A model generated the notes under the pieces. The model worked only from the letters and a program-made list of their open reading frames with translations, had not been told where the DNA came from and ran no database searches. 64,000 nt of DNA, from contig CADDXC010000001.1 in NCBI GenBank assembly GCA_902809985.1, positions 1,984,001-2,048,000 on the forward strand, written 5' to 3'. The translations under genes were made by a program, and so were the position numbers. The stretch comes from Clostridiaceae bacterium BL-3. Its GTDB lineage: Bacteria > Bacillota > Clostridia > Clostridiales > Clostridiaceae. Shown here one piece after another: positions 36,694 to 44,440 of the stretch (position 1 is the stretch's first letter; every line of letters starts with the position of its first letter).

Positions 36694-36927
36694 TTACAAA
36701 CATTCGCTACACCAAACGGCTGGACAACAAAAACTGTGTTGGCTGCGAGAAAATAGCCACCCATGGCAACATTGAATAAGATGAATACCGATATCCCTCC
36801 GATAAAGCTCTTAAACTGGAAAAGGTTCAGTACAATTAATGGTATCCAATATGTCCATAAACGTGCCGAACAAAAGCATGACTAAGGCAAATATGCGGTG
36901 CTTGCCGTTCTTATTTTCTTCCTGCAT
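36694..36927 (-). pseudogene. Remnant of an MFS transporter start
   Basis: Reading the minus strand from an ATG at 36927 (GGGGGAAC upstream) gives MQEENKNGKHRIFALVMLLF followed by GTFMDILDT, the start of a DHA2-type MFS protein. The frame then closes at 36811. A neighbouring frame continues with hydrophobic sequence (FKSFIGGISVFILFNVAMGG) to 36694. At least one frameshift and a large deletion are needed to explain this. Confidence 0.45.
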
Positions 36928-36945
36928 TATCGTGTTCCCCCTATA

Positions 36946-37524
36946 TTATTTCTGGCACCCTTCCAAAACCAACGCTGAACCGAAATCCTTTAGGCCCGTA
37001 TGCAGATCTTCTCTTTCACACGCCGGCCCATTCCGCAAACCAGTAATAACAGGTACTTCTTTCACATCAAATTCCAGTACCTCAAACATGTGTTTCGTGT
37101 AATCAATATACGATTTGAACAGGTCGGCATCAGGATTCCCTTGATTAAACGAAAGAATCAATTTTTGTTTCACAGCATTTTCTTTGAAAAACGGGGAGAA
37201 TCGCGGAGAAAATCGTGCAAACAGCCTGTCGGTGAATATCTTACCTTGGGCACTCATCTGCCCCATGTAAATCGGTAAGCCTAAAACAATGGCATCGGCA
37301 TGCTCAAGTGCGTCATAAATTTTCTGCATGTCGTCCTTGATAACACAACCCTGATCGCCCTTGTGGCAGGCCCAACAACCACGGCATGGTTTGATATTAA
37401 GATTGCTAAAACTGAAGGTACTCGTTTCGGCGCCCTGTTTCTTCGCACCTTCGAGTATTTTGTTTACAATAAATGTAGTATTGCCTTCTTCACGCTGACT
37501 TGCGATAATTCCGATGATATTCAT
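36946..37524 (-). CDS. Flavodoxin-family NAD(P)H-dependent oxidoreductase
   Basis: Protein of 192 residues beginning MNIIGIIASQREEGNTTFIV, with the FMN loop SQREEGNTT, the paired PCRGCWACHKGDQGCVIKDDM motif and LGLPIYMGQMSAQGKIFTDRL. It resembles iron-sulfur flavoproteins and azoreductase-like enzymes. The ATG at 37524 (AGAGGAAAAAG upstream) is preferred to upstream in-frame starts. It is transcribed from the promoter at 37632-37660, which is embedded in MarR-type repeats, and the marR gene lies just upstream, so it is probably the MarR target. Confidence 0.85.
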   Translation of the reverse strand: MNIIGIIASQREEGNTTFIVNKILEGAKKQGAETSTFSFSNLNIKPCRGCWACHKGDQGCVIKDDMQKIYDALEHADAIVLGLPIYMGQMSAQGKIFTDRLFARFSPRFSPFFKENAVKQKLILSFNQGNPDADLFKSYIDYTKHMFEVLEFDVKEVPVITGLRNGPACEREDLHTGLKDFGSALVLEGCQK

Positions 37525-37609
37525 TCTTTTTCCTCTTTGCATATAAGATTTGTTTCTCCTTTGTTCTGCAGATTTGTTCATTGTACGATCTCCTCTCATA
37601 ATGGCATTT

Positions 37610-37661
37610 TTGTTTCCTTGTCAACGTAATCATTTTATCATTTTATTGTTTCCTTGTCAAC
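37610..37661 (-). promoter_or_regulatory. Flavodoxin gene promoter within a repeated MarR-type operator
   Basis: TTGTTTCCTTGTCAAC occurs twice (37610-37625 and 37646-37661), 36 bases apart. On the minus strand the upstream copy contributes the -35 TTGACA (37660-37655), with -10 TAAAAT (37637-37632) 17 bases away. The other copy sits just past the -10. A third partial copy in opposite sense lies at 37674-37686. Binding would cover both the -35 and the start site. Confidence 0.65.
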
Positions 37662-37715
37662 ATTAATATTAAAAAGGAAACAATAAGGCTCACGGATTTA
37701 AAGGCGCACAAAAAT

Positions 37716-37744
37716 GCATCCCATCCTCAATGAGGGTGGGATGC
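37716..37744 (-). terminator. Terminator of marR
   Basis: GCATCCCACCCTCA pairs with TGAGGATGGGATGC on the minus strand, followed by ATTTTTG. It lies about 50 bases after the marR stop and before the flavodoxin promoter. Confidence 0.8.
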
Positions 37745-37790
37745 CAGTGATTTCGTATTTCTTAATGTATTTCAATGGGACTCTGTATAA

Positions 37791-38270
37791 CTATAGTTTA
37801 TCAAATTTTATATCTACACCTAGTTTCTTTATTTCCGTATCCAAATGTATATTATACTTTTCCGCAAAGTCGAGTATAACATCAAGCTGTTTCTCGGTTA
37901 CTTGTTCAAAAAAAGGTTGATCTCTATCCTTAAACTCTTTGTGCATTTCCTCATGGATATTATAAATTGCTTTTCCTTGCTCGGTGGGTTTAAAATAGAC
38001 TTCTTTATTGTTATTCGGCTTCTGATAGCTTTCTATAAGCCCTTTTTTTACGAGCTTCTTAGTTAGTTTGCTTATAGCACCTCTGGTCATGTCAAAGGAC
38101 TCCGCCAGCTTTGTCACATTGGAATCTTCATCTTTTCCGATATAAGCAATACAATGTATTTCAGAAGGATTATAACCCTTAAGCCTGTCTTTCATCTTAA
38201 AGCTATCAAGCCACATTCTTTTTTTAAATATATTCCATAAACCCATCATGGCCTGTTCTTCTTTGTCCAT
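37791..38270 (-). CDS. MarR-family transcriptional regulator
   Basis: Winged-helix regulator of 159 residues. The DNA-binding part is NPSEIHCIAYIGKDEDSNVT followed by KLAESFDMTRGAISKLTKKLVKKGLI, then a beta wing (SYQKPNNNKEVYFKPTEQGK). The start MDKEEQAMMG at 38270 follows TAGGAGGACAGGCC; in-frame codons upstream lack a site. Its own promoter contains GTTGAAATAGAAAC, similar to the repeat GTTGACAAGGAAAC at the flavodoxin promoter, which suggests autoregulation and control of the flavodoxin gene. Confidence 0.9.
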   Translation of the reverse strand: MDKEEQAMMGLWNIFKKRMWLDSFKMKDRLKGYNPSEIHCIAYIGKDEDSNVTKLAESFDMTRGAISKLTKKLVKKGLIESYQKPNNNKEVYFKPTEQGKAIYNIHEEMHKEFKDRDQPFFEQVTEKQLDVILDFAEKYNIHLDTEIKKLGVDIKFDKL

Positions 38271-38304
38271 GGCCTGTCCTCCTATCTGTTGATGTATTAA
38301 CAAT

Positions 38305-38333
38305 ATTATATTAAATTTTTGTTTCTATTTCAA
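38305..38333 (-). promoter_or_regulatory. marR promoter with operator-like -35 region
   Basis: Minus-strand TTGAAA (38333-38328) and TATAAT (38310-38305) are 17 bases apart. The -35 lies within GTTGAAATAGAAAC, which matches 11 of 14 positions of the repeat GTTGACAAGGAAAC upstream of the flavodoxin gene. Confidence 0.65.
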
Positions 38334-38384
38334 CAATGTTAAAATAATTATTCTAAGAATTAAACTACATCAATCAACGTATTA

Positions 38385-38408
38385 GCATTACTAAATATTT
38401 AGTAATGC
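38385..38408 (-). terminator. 24-base perfect palindrome at the radical SAM gene stop
   Basis: GCATTACTAAAT is followed directly by its complement ATTTAGTAATGC and covers the stop codon of the radical SAM gene. It can form a hairpin but lacks a T tail on the minus strand, so it may be an attenuating or stabilising 3' end. Confidence 0.4.
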
Positions 38409-39080
38409 ATTTGAAATTTTTTCAAATCTTTCATCAGTTATACCAAGTTTTTTTCTGAATCTTTCATCTTCCATTCTGGCAATAATTATCTTGTGAGGAG
38501 ATATTTTATTGATAATATTTTTTATCCTCTGAATTGATTCTTCATCATCGTTATAACCCTTAATGATAGTAATTTCAAATATAAACTTTCCTTTGTATTG
38601 TTTATTAAAAGCAATCATATTTGAAATATATTTTGCTAATGTATACCCTTCAATAGGTCTTTGGATTTTTTGGAAGCCCTCTTCTGTTATTATTTTTAGT
38701 TCTCCAACAACTTCATCACATTTATTGGCAATTTTCATATATTCATCTCTACCTAATAAATATCCATTAGAAAACAGCCTTACAGATAGACCTTTGCCTT
38801 TAATAAAGTTAATAATATCATCGATTTTGTCATTTACTAAGGCTTCTCCTTTTGAGTTAATAAAAATTAATTCTGGTTTTGTATTTTCTATTATGCTTTC
38901 TAGTTCAATCAATGAACTTTCTATTTTATTAAATGACTTTTGGGTATCTACCTTATTTTTCGATCTTCCAATAGGACAAAATATGCAGTCAAAGTTGCAG
39001 TACTTTTCTGGAAGTATGTTAATTTCCAGTACTCTTTTTCCATCTTCAACATAAATATCTTTATAGCTAAAATCACCCAT
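38391..39080 (-). CDS. Radical SAM protein under a guanidine-I riboswitch
   Basis: Radical SAM protein of 229 residues with CX3CX2C at residues 28-35 (KYCNFDCIFCPIG). The opening (VLEINILPEKYCNFDCIFC) and length resemble stand-alone radical SAM proteins that have no added cluster domain, similar to wyosine-type or activating-enzyme-like members. There is no SPASM cysteine cluster, only one [4Fe-4S] site. GGGGGATAAGG precedes the ATG. The leader 39212-39325 is a guanidine-I riboswitch, so expression should rise with guanidine; the substrate is unknown and a guanidino compound is the natural guess. Confidence 0.85.
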   Translation of the reverse strand: MGDFSYKDIYVEDGKRVLEINILPEKYCNFDCIFCPIGRSKNKVDTQKSFNKIESSLIELESIIENTKPELIFINSKGEALVNDKIDDIINFIKGKGLSVRLFSNGYLLGRDEYMKIANKCDEVVGELKIITEEGFQKIQRPIEGYTLAKYISNMIAFNKQYKGKFIFEITIIKGYNDDEESIQRIKNIINKISPHKIIIARMEDERFRKKLGITDERFEKISNALLNI

Positions 39081-39211
39081 TACCTTATCCCCCTCAAATT
39101 AATTTATTGATACTTCTTTATTGTTAATATTAAGATTTGAGTAAAACTATACTTATTTTTACTATTTTTAAATTATATAGATAATATTTTATGGCTTATT
39201 AAAAAGAAAAT

Positions 39212-39325
39212 AAAAAACCCTAAGGAAATATTATAAAAATATCTCCCGGGCTTTTATCCTTCCGTGTACACAACTAAATGTGCGTTCTCTCTCGGACCAG
39301 CCAGCTGCAAACTGCGGAACCCTAG
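39212..39325 (-). promoter_or_regulatory. Guanidine-I (ykkC) riboswitch with terminator, minus strand
   Basis: On the minus strand the order is CTAGGGTTCCGC, CTGGTCCGAGAG, ACACGGAAGGATAAAAG, CCCGGGAGA, then a hairpin ending CCTTAGGGTTTTTT. These are the same elements as at 24453-24580 and the variable arm between them differs, so it is a true second copy and not a recent duplication. The radical SAM gene start is about 130 bases downstream. Confidence 0.92.
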
Positions 39326-39559
39326 AAAACTCAAATATATAAAATCTCTTGTAACCTATAAGTTGCAACTTATAAATTTAATTTAGCATAATAGTTGATT
39401 TAAATCAAGTCAATATTTTTTCTTCTATGACTCTCAGTATCTCATATATAAACCATTTTCTTTCATATTACTTAAAATTATATTTTCATAACATACTTAT
39501 TGATATTCCTAAAACTATCTTTTCTTCACGTTATCTTTTGATATTTCTACTCTTCGTAC

Positions 39560-39746
39560 CGGCTTAGAGCTGAAGCTCGAGATGAATGCCCAGAAAAACA
39601 AGGTGATCAGCGCAGGAAGTGCATAAAGTTACGGAGAACATGAAGGTTTACATCCGTGGATGGAATTGAACAACCCTGTACTAAACAGTACGCACGGATT
39701 GTGTGAGAGGCGGCTGCTCAACGAATGGGCAGCTTCCTACTCGATT
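39560..39746 (+). mobile_element. Remnant of a group II intron 3' region
   Basis: The interval is much richer in G+C than the DNA before it. It carries elements I associate with clostridial group II introns: GAGATGAATGCCCAGAAAAAC, AAAGTTACGGAGAACATGAA, GTTTACATCCGTGGATGG, AACCCTGTACTAAACAGTAC and the end CACGG...GTGTGAGAGG...CTTCCTACTCGAT. No reverse transcriptase/maturase frame is present, so the element is truncated. It lies at the low-coordinate border of the G+C-rich hyp/nif-like cluster. The rest of 39326-39559 is AT-rich with nothing recognised. Confidence 0.55.
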
Positions 39747-39786
39747 GCTGATAAGCCTTGCAAGAAAATATTCATTTAATATTATG

Positions 39787-40791
39787 TCAACAAATGCGAG
39801 GCAGTAGTTCTCCACCTGGCTGAGGCAGAAGCGTCTGTGAACCAATGGCTGTTTTCATAATTACCTTGCCGGGCATATCAGAGGTAACCTCACCGATAAT
39901 TGCGGCATTCTTCGAATAAGGGCAACCGTGAAGTGTCTCAATGACCGACAGAGCCTCTTCCTTTGGTACAAATACTACAAGCCTGCCCTCGCAGGCCAGA
40001 TACAGAGGTTCCAGCCCAAGCATGCCGCAGATACCGGACACCTCTCCGGCAACCGGGATCTTTTCAGCATCCAGGCGTATTCCAACACCACTCTGTCCTG
40101 CGATCTCATACAGCACTGTACCGACACCACCTCGTGTGGCGTCACGGATAACATGAATATTCTTAGTGGTATTGAACATTTGTTTAACCGTATCCCACAG
40201 AGGAGCGCAATCACTTGTGATGTTTGCATCAATGCCGAACTCATCCCTGGCAAGCAGAATTGCACAACCGTGCCGCCCTATATCACCGGTTACGATAACG
40301 GCGTCACCCTGCCGGGCCAGCTTTCCTGAAGGATTCGCACCCGCCAATATCCGACCAATTCCGGTAGTGGTAATAAAAATATTGTCCACCTGACCTTTTC
40401 CCGTCACCTTGGTATCGCCGGCCACAATCTTCACGCCGGCTTCCTTCGCCGTCTTTTCCATCGCCTCCGCAATTTGCTCCAGTTTTTCCATCGGAAATCC
40501 CTCTTCAATTACAAAGGCACAGGATAGGTAAAGCGGTTTTGCGCCCATGCAGGACAAATCGTTGACTGTTCCGCATATACTGAGTTTTCCGATGTTCCCA
40601 CCTGGAAACTCATAGGGTGAAACGATAAAACCGTCCGTAGTAAATGCAATCTTCCCTGATTCTATTGGCAGGACCGCCGCGTCATCTGCAGTTAAATCCG
40701 GATTAGAAAAATGAACCTTAAATATCTGATCAATCAGCTCTGACGTCTGCTTTCCGCCTGCACCGTGAGCTAGCATAACCGTTTTATACAT
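39787..40791 (-). CDS. hypE: HypE, carbamoyl-dehydratase (thiocyanate-forming)
   Basis: Protein of 334 residues of the AIRS/PurM fold that dehydrates the carbamoyl group from HypF to give the cyanide ligand precursor. MLAHGAGGKQTSELI opens the protein, TADDAAVLP is the ATP/metal segment, and the C-terminus ends PRIC, the essential cysteine that carries the thiocarbamate. It overlaps hypD by eight bases. The last gene of the hypF-C-D-E run; no hypA or hypB follows. Confidence 0.95.
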   Translation of the reverse strand: MYKTVMLAHGAGGKQTSELIDQIFKVHFSNPDLTADDAAVLPIESGKIAFTTDGFIVSPYEFPGGNIGKLSICGTVNDLSCMGAKPLYLSCAFVIEEGFPMEKLEQIAEAMEKTAKEAGVKIVAGDTKVTGKGQVDNIFITTTGIGRILAGANPSGKLARQGDAVIVTGDIGRHGCAILLARDEFGIDANITSDCAPLWDTVKQMFNTTKNIHVIRDATRGGVGTVLYEIAGQSGVGIRLDAEKIPVAGEVSGICGMLGLEPLYLACEGRLVVFVPKEEALSVIETLHGCPYSKNAAIIGEVTSDMPGKVIMKTAIGSQTLLPQPGGELLPRIC

Positions 40792-41839
40792 TTAAATCTC
40801 CTCCATACTGATAATAGGCTGAGCATGCACCCTCGTTGGACACCATGCAAGCACCCACTGGATGCTGCGGTGTGCAGCCAGTCCCAAACGCTTTGCAGTC
40901 TGATGGCCTGCATTTTCCCTGAAGTACATCGCCGCAGCGGCATGCGGGGCTGCTCCTGCCAGTGATCTTCGGTAGACTGAACCGAAGCCTTGCATCAAAA
41001 CCACCATACACATCTCGAAGTTTAAGACCGGAACCTTCTATCATTCCAAGCCCACGCCATTCGGCATCGCAGGGCTCCATGACTTCTTTTATAAGCTTTT
41101 GCGCAAGTACATTGCCTTCGGGCTTCACCACCCGCGGATAACAGTTCCGGAAAAATGGCTTTCCTTTCTGACTCAACTTGATCACAACAGCAAGTGCGGT
41201 AAGAAGCTCGTCCGCAGTAAAACCCGTCACGACACCGGAGATTCCCTTTTTAACAAGTTGTTCACAGACATACGTTCCGGCAATAGCGTTGACGTGTCCC
41301 GGATAGAGGAATGCGTCAGCACTGTTCTTCAGTACTTTGTAAGCATTTGGCATCGTCTTGTTGGCACCGAGGATAGTGAAATTTTTGAGGCCCGCCATTT
41401 TAGCTTTTTTGACAGCGAGACACGCTGCCGGCACTGTAGTTTCAAATCCCACTGCAAGAAAAACAACATTTTTATCCGGGTTTTTCCCAGCGTATTCAAC
41501 GGCATCCAGCGGAGAATATACCATCTTAATAGCCGCACCCTTCGGCCTGGCGCCGGCTAGACTTACCTTTGATCCGGGAATGCGGATTAGATCGCCAAAA
41601 GTACAGATAACCGCACCATGATCAAGTGCGAGCATGACGGCCTCGTCGATAAATCCAACCGGCGTAACACAGACCGGACACCCGGGGCCGGAGATCAGTT
41701 CAACGGCTTCGGGCAGGATTTTCCGGATTCCCAGTCTGAAAATTTCATGGGTATGCGTGCCGCATACTTCCATAATGCGAAGATGCCGGCCATTATAAGA
41801 TTCAATAATTTCCTTTGCGGATGCATTACGATTTCCCAT
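40784..41839 (-). CDS. hypD: HypD, Fe(CN)2CO assembly scaffold
   Basis: Iron-sulfur protein of 351 residues that with HypC assembles the Fe(CN)2CO unit. It shows MEVCGTHTHEIFRLGI, SGPGCPVCVTP and GFETTVPA, the conserved catalytic motifs, and the cysteine-rich C-terminus CRCGDVLQGKCRPSDCKAFG followed by TGCTPQHPVGACM for the [4Fe-4S] cluster. All signature motifs are intact. The ATG overlaps the hypC stop (TAATG). Confidence 0.95.
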   Translation of the reverse strand: MGNRNASAKEIIESYNGRHLRIMEVCGTHTHEIFRLGIRKILPEAVELISGPGCPVCVTPVGFIDEAVMLALDHGAVICTFGDLIRIPGSKVSLAGARPKGAAIKMVYSPLDAVEYAGKNPDKNVVFLAVGFETTVPAACLAVKKAKMAGLKNFTILGANKTMPNAYKVLKNSADAFLYPGHVNAIAGTYVCEQLVKKGISGVVTGFTADELLTALAVVIKLSQKGKPFFRNCYPRVVKPEGNVLAQKLIKEVMEPCDAEWRGLGMIEGSGLKLRDVYGGFDARLRFSLPKITGRSSPACRCGDVLQGKCRPSDCKAFGTGCTPQHPVGACMVSNEGACSAYYQYGGDLNV

Positions 41840-42045
41840 TAAAGCGTCTCCATAATTTTACTAGTTTCATCAGCATCGCTGTCAGTAATTTTGGCAATAG
41901 CCATTCCTGCATGAACCATAACATAATCACCGGGTTCGAGATCCTCCATCAGATCTACCGATACCTTCCTTTTGGCCCCGGACATGTCAATAACCGCCGT
42001 GTCTTCATCGATGTTGACAACCTTTGCTGATATTCCTACACACAT
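41839..42045 (-). CDS. hypC: HypC chaperone
   Basis: Small protein of 68 residues starting MCVGISAKVV. The N-terminal Met-Cys is the conserved iron-binding/HypD-interacting cysteine. HypC carries the Fe(CN)2CO group between HypD and the apo-enzyme. Ribosome site GGAGGTATGAATT. In a normal hydrogenase operon HypC is specific for a large subunit, but none is encoded in this window. Confidence 0.95.
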   Translation of the reverse strand: MCVGISAKVVNIDEDTAVIDMSGAKRKVSVDLMEDLEPGDYVMVHAGMAIAKITDSDADETSKIMETL

Positions 42046-42094
42046 AATTCATACCTCCAATATTTGATAATATAATTCATTTAAATACATGGTT

Positions 42095-44401
42095 TTATTG
42101 ATTTAGATGGTACATGGCGGCAACTGCCTGACCGAGCGCGATCCCGCCGTCGTTCGGAGGGATAAGACTGTGAAGCAACACAGTAAATCCATGTTCCCGC
42201 AGCCGTGAAGTACACATTCCAGTGAGGAGCCGGTTCTGGAAAACGCCGCCGCTGAGCGCACACACATCAAGCCCTGTTATATCCCGGGCCTTTTCACAAC
42301 CTGCCGTAATCATTTCCGCCAAGGCAACATGGAACGTATAGGCGAGCTCTTGTGTGTCTTCACCCGAAAGCACCAAATCCGTCAGATATTTCACCAGTTC
42401 ATCCGTGCAAAGCACAAACCTGTTTTTTACGGAAATCAACATTCGATGGACGGCGCCGGAAACTTTTTCCGAGGTATCCGGATACTGTTCACAGTAAGTC
42501 TCGGCGGCAAACTGGAGCGCCATTGATGCCTCACCCTCAAATGTTGAAATTCCCCTTATGCCGAGAATGGCGCTGACCGCGTCGAAAAGCCGTCCAGCAC
42601 TGGTGGAAAGGACACTGTTGAGCTTCTTATCCGCCATCATCATCTGCACACGCATTACCTTTGGGCTGCATAGGCCCAGCGCGGAGATAACATCAGCTGC
42701 CTTATCTTGATATAGAGCGTAAAGCATCGAAACGGCAATACGCCATCCCTCCTGAGCCGAGACATCACCACCAATCTGCAAAAACGGACGGATACTGCCG
42801 AGCCGTTCGAATCCGCCGTAAGACGATTTTAAAAACTCGCCTCCCCAGATGGTTCCGTCAGCCCCATAGCCAGTGCCGTCAAAAGAGACTCCGATCACAT
42901 CATCTGCATAATCGTTTTCCGCCATACACGAAACAATATGAGCGTAATGATGCTGTATCTTCATGATCGGTAGGCCAAGTTCTCCCGCAATGGCCGTTGT
43001 GTTGTATCTCGGGTGCATATCGCACGCCACAATCTGCGGCTTTGCTTCAAGCAGAGTTTCCATTCTTTCAACAGATTCGCGCAGGGCACAGACGGTGCGT
43101 ATGTCCGCCATATCTCCAACATAGGGGGACGGATAAAACAGTCTATTTTTCCCAATGCAAAACGTATTTTTCAGCTCGCCGCCAATACCAAGGACCTGTC
43201 CGTGAAAATCACTTGAGAGCATAAATGGCAGCGGTGAGTATCCGCGTGACCTCCGAATCATATAGGGTTTTCCCTGAAAAAAATCCATGACAGAATCGTC
43301 GGCTCTCAAGCGGATTTTCCGATCGTGCGACAAAACCACATCGCAGAATCCTGAGATTTCGTGTAAGACATCCTCATCACTTTTGCAAATCGGCGCACCC
43401 GATACGTTTCCGCTCGTCATTACCAGGCAGTCCGTCATTTGAACATCATCATCATAAGTAAAGAGCAGCATCTGTATTGGCGCATAGGGCAGCATAACTC
43501 CAACCATCGGGTTATCTGGCGCAATCTGATCGCAAAGACGGCTGACTGGCTTCTTTCTCAGAAGGATGATGGGCTTTTGGGGACCGTTCAATATTTTCTC
43601 CTGCCCAGGGAGAATCATACACTCGCGTTTTACTGTGTTCAGATCATGCAGCATAACCGCAAACGGCTTTATAGGTCTACTTTTTAGTGCACGCAGACGG
43701 TTGACGGCTCTTTCATTCGATGCGTCACAGCAGAGGTGAAAACCACCAATTCCCTTGACCGCCGCAATTTTTCCATCCATTATGGCACGTCTTGTATAGG
43801 TAATCGCATCCGCACCACGCTCCGAACGTTCAAGCAGATACACCTGAGGACCGCAGTCGTTGCAGCAAACTGGCTGTGCATCGTACCTTCTGGTTTCGGC
43901 ATGGGTGTATTCATATTCGCAGGCAGGGCACATCGGGAATTCTCCCATGCTTGTGCGGACACGATCGTAGGGCATGGAATCGAGAATAGTCAGCCTCGGG
44001 CCGCAGGCAGTACAATTGATAAAAGGGTGCAGATAACGCCGATTGTTTCTGTCAAAAAGCTCCTGTTTACACTTGTCGCATGTGGCAATGTCCGGTGAAA
44101 CAAAAATATCTCCAACCTCTTTTTCGCTTTCAATAATTTCAAAGCTCTCCACAGTCTTTTCGTCAGTCTTGTTTAAATCTATCTTTAAAATCGTCGATCT
44201 CTCAGGAGGTTCGTTTTTAAGCACTTTCAAAAACGCATGAAGTGCTTTGTCCGTTCCCTGTACATGCACTTCCACGTAAGATCCCTTGTTGGCCACACTT
44301 CCCTTGATGCCGAACCGGTGGGCAATTCTGCTGACAAACGGCCGGAAGCCCACACCCTGGACAATACCGTAAATCCTGATGATCAGAGAAGACATTTTCA
44401 T
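42095..44401 (-). CDS. hypF: HypF carbamoyltransferase
   Basis: Protein of 768 residues with the full HypF layout: acylphosphatase domain (IYGIVQGVGFRPFVSRIAHR, residues 7-26), two zinc fingers CX2C-X18-CX2C (CDKCKQELFD...CTACGP and CPACEYEYTH...CNDCGP), a YrdC domain (about 200-390) and a Kae1-like C-terminal half (QHHYAHIVSCMAE, FDGTGYGADGTIWGGEF). It makes the carbamoyl group from carbamoyl phosphate and ATP for HypE. The ATG at 44401 follows GGGAG by seven bases. It is about 40 bases after the NifK-like gene on the same strand, so probably one transcript. Confidence 0.95.
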   Translation of the reverse strand: MKMSSLIIRIYGIVQGVGFRPFVSRIAHRFGIKGSVANKGSYVEVHVQGTDKALHAFLKVLKNEPPERSTILKIDLNKTDEKTVESFEIIESEKEVGDIFVSPDIATCDKCKQELFDRNNRRYLHPFINCTACGPRLTILDSMPYDRVRTSMGEFPMCPACEYEYTHAETRRYDAQPVCCNDCGPQVYLLERSERGADAITYTRRAIMDGKIAAVKGIGGFHLCCDASNERAVNRLRALKSRPIKPFAVMLHDLNTVKRECMILPGQEKILNGPQKPIILLRKKPVSRLCDQIAPDNPMVGVMLPYAPIQMLLFTYDDDVQMTDCLVMTSGNVSGAPICKSDEDVLHEISGFCDVVLSHDRKIRLRADDSVMDFFQGKPYMIRRSRGYSPLPFMLSSDFHGQVLGIGGELKNTFCIGKNRLFYPSPYVGDMADIRTVCALRESVERMETLLEAKPQIVACDMHPRYNTTAIAGELGLPIMKIQHHYAHIVSCMAENDYADDVIGVSFDGTGYGADGTIWGGEFLKSSYGGFERLGSIRPFLQIGGDVSAQEGWRIAVSMLYALYQDKAADVISALGLCSPKVMRVQMMMADKKLNSVLSTSAGRLFDAVSAILGIRGISTFEGEASMALQFAAETYCEQYPDTSEKVSGAVHRMLISVKNRFVLCTDELVKYLTDLVLSGEDTQELAYTFHVALAEMITAGCEKARDITGLDVCALSGGVFQNRLLTGMCTSRLREHGFTVLLHSLIPPNDGGIALGQAVAAMYHLNQ

Positions 44402-44440
44402 CAATTCACTCCCTTTCTTTATACCACCGCTTTACACGGT

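Noticed and set aside
39787-44401. Reading the hyp genes as a normal [NiFe]-hydrogenase maturation operon
   Set aside because: No hydrogenase subunit, hypA, hypB or endopeptidase lies in the window, and the hyp genes continue the nitrogenase-like operon.
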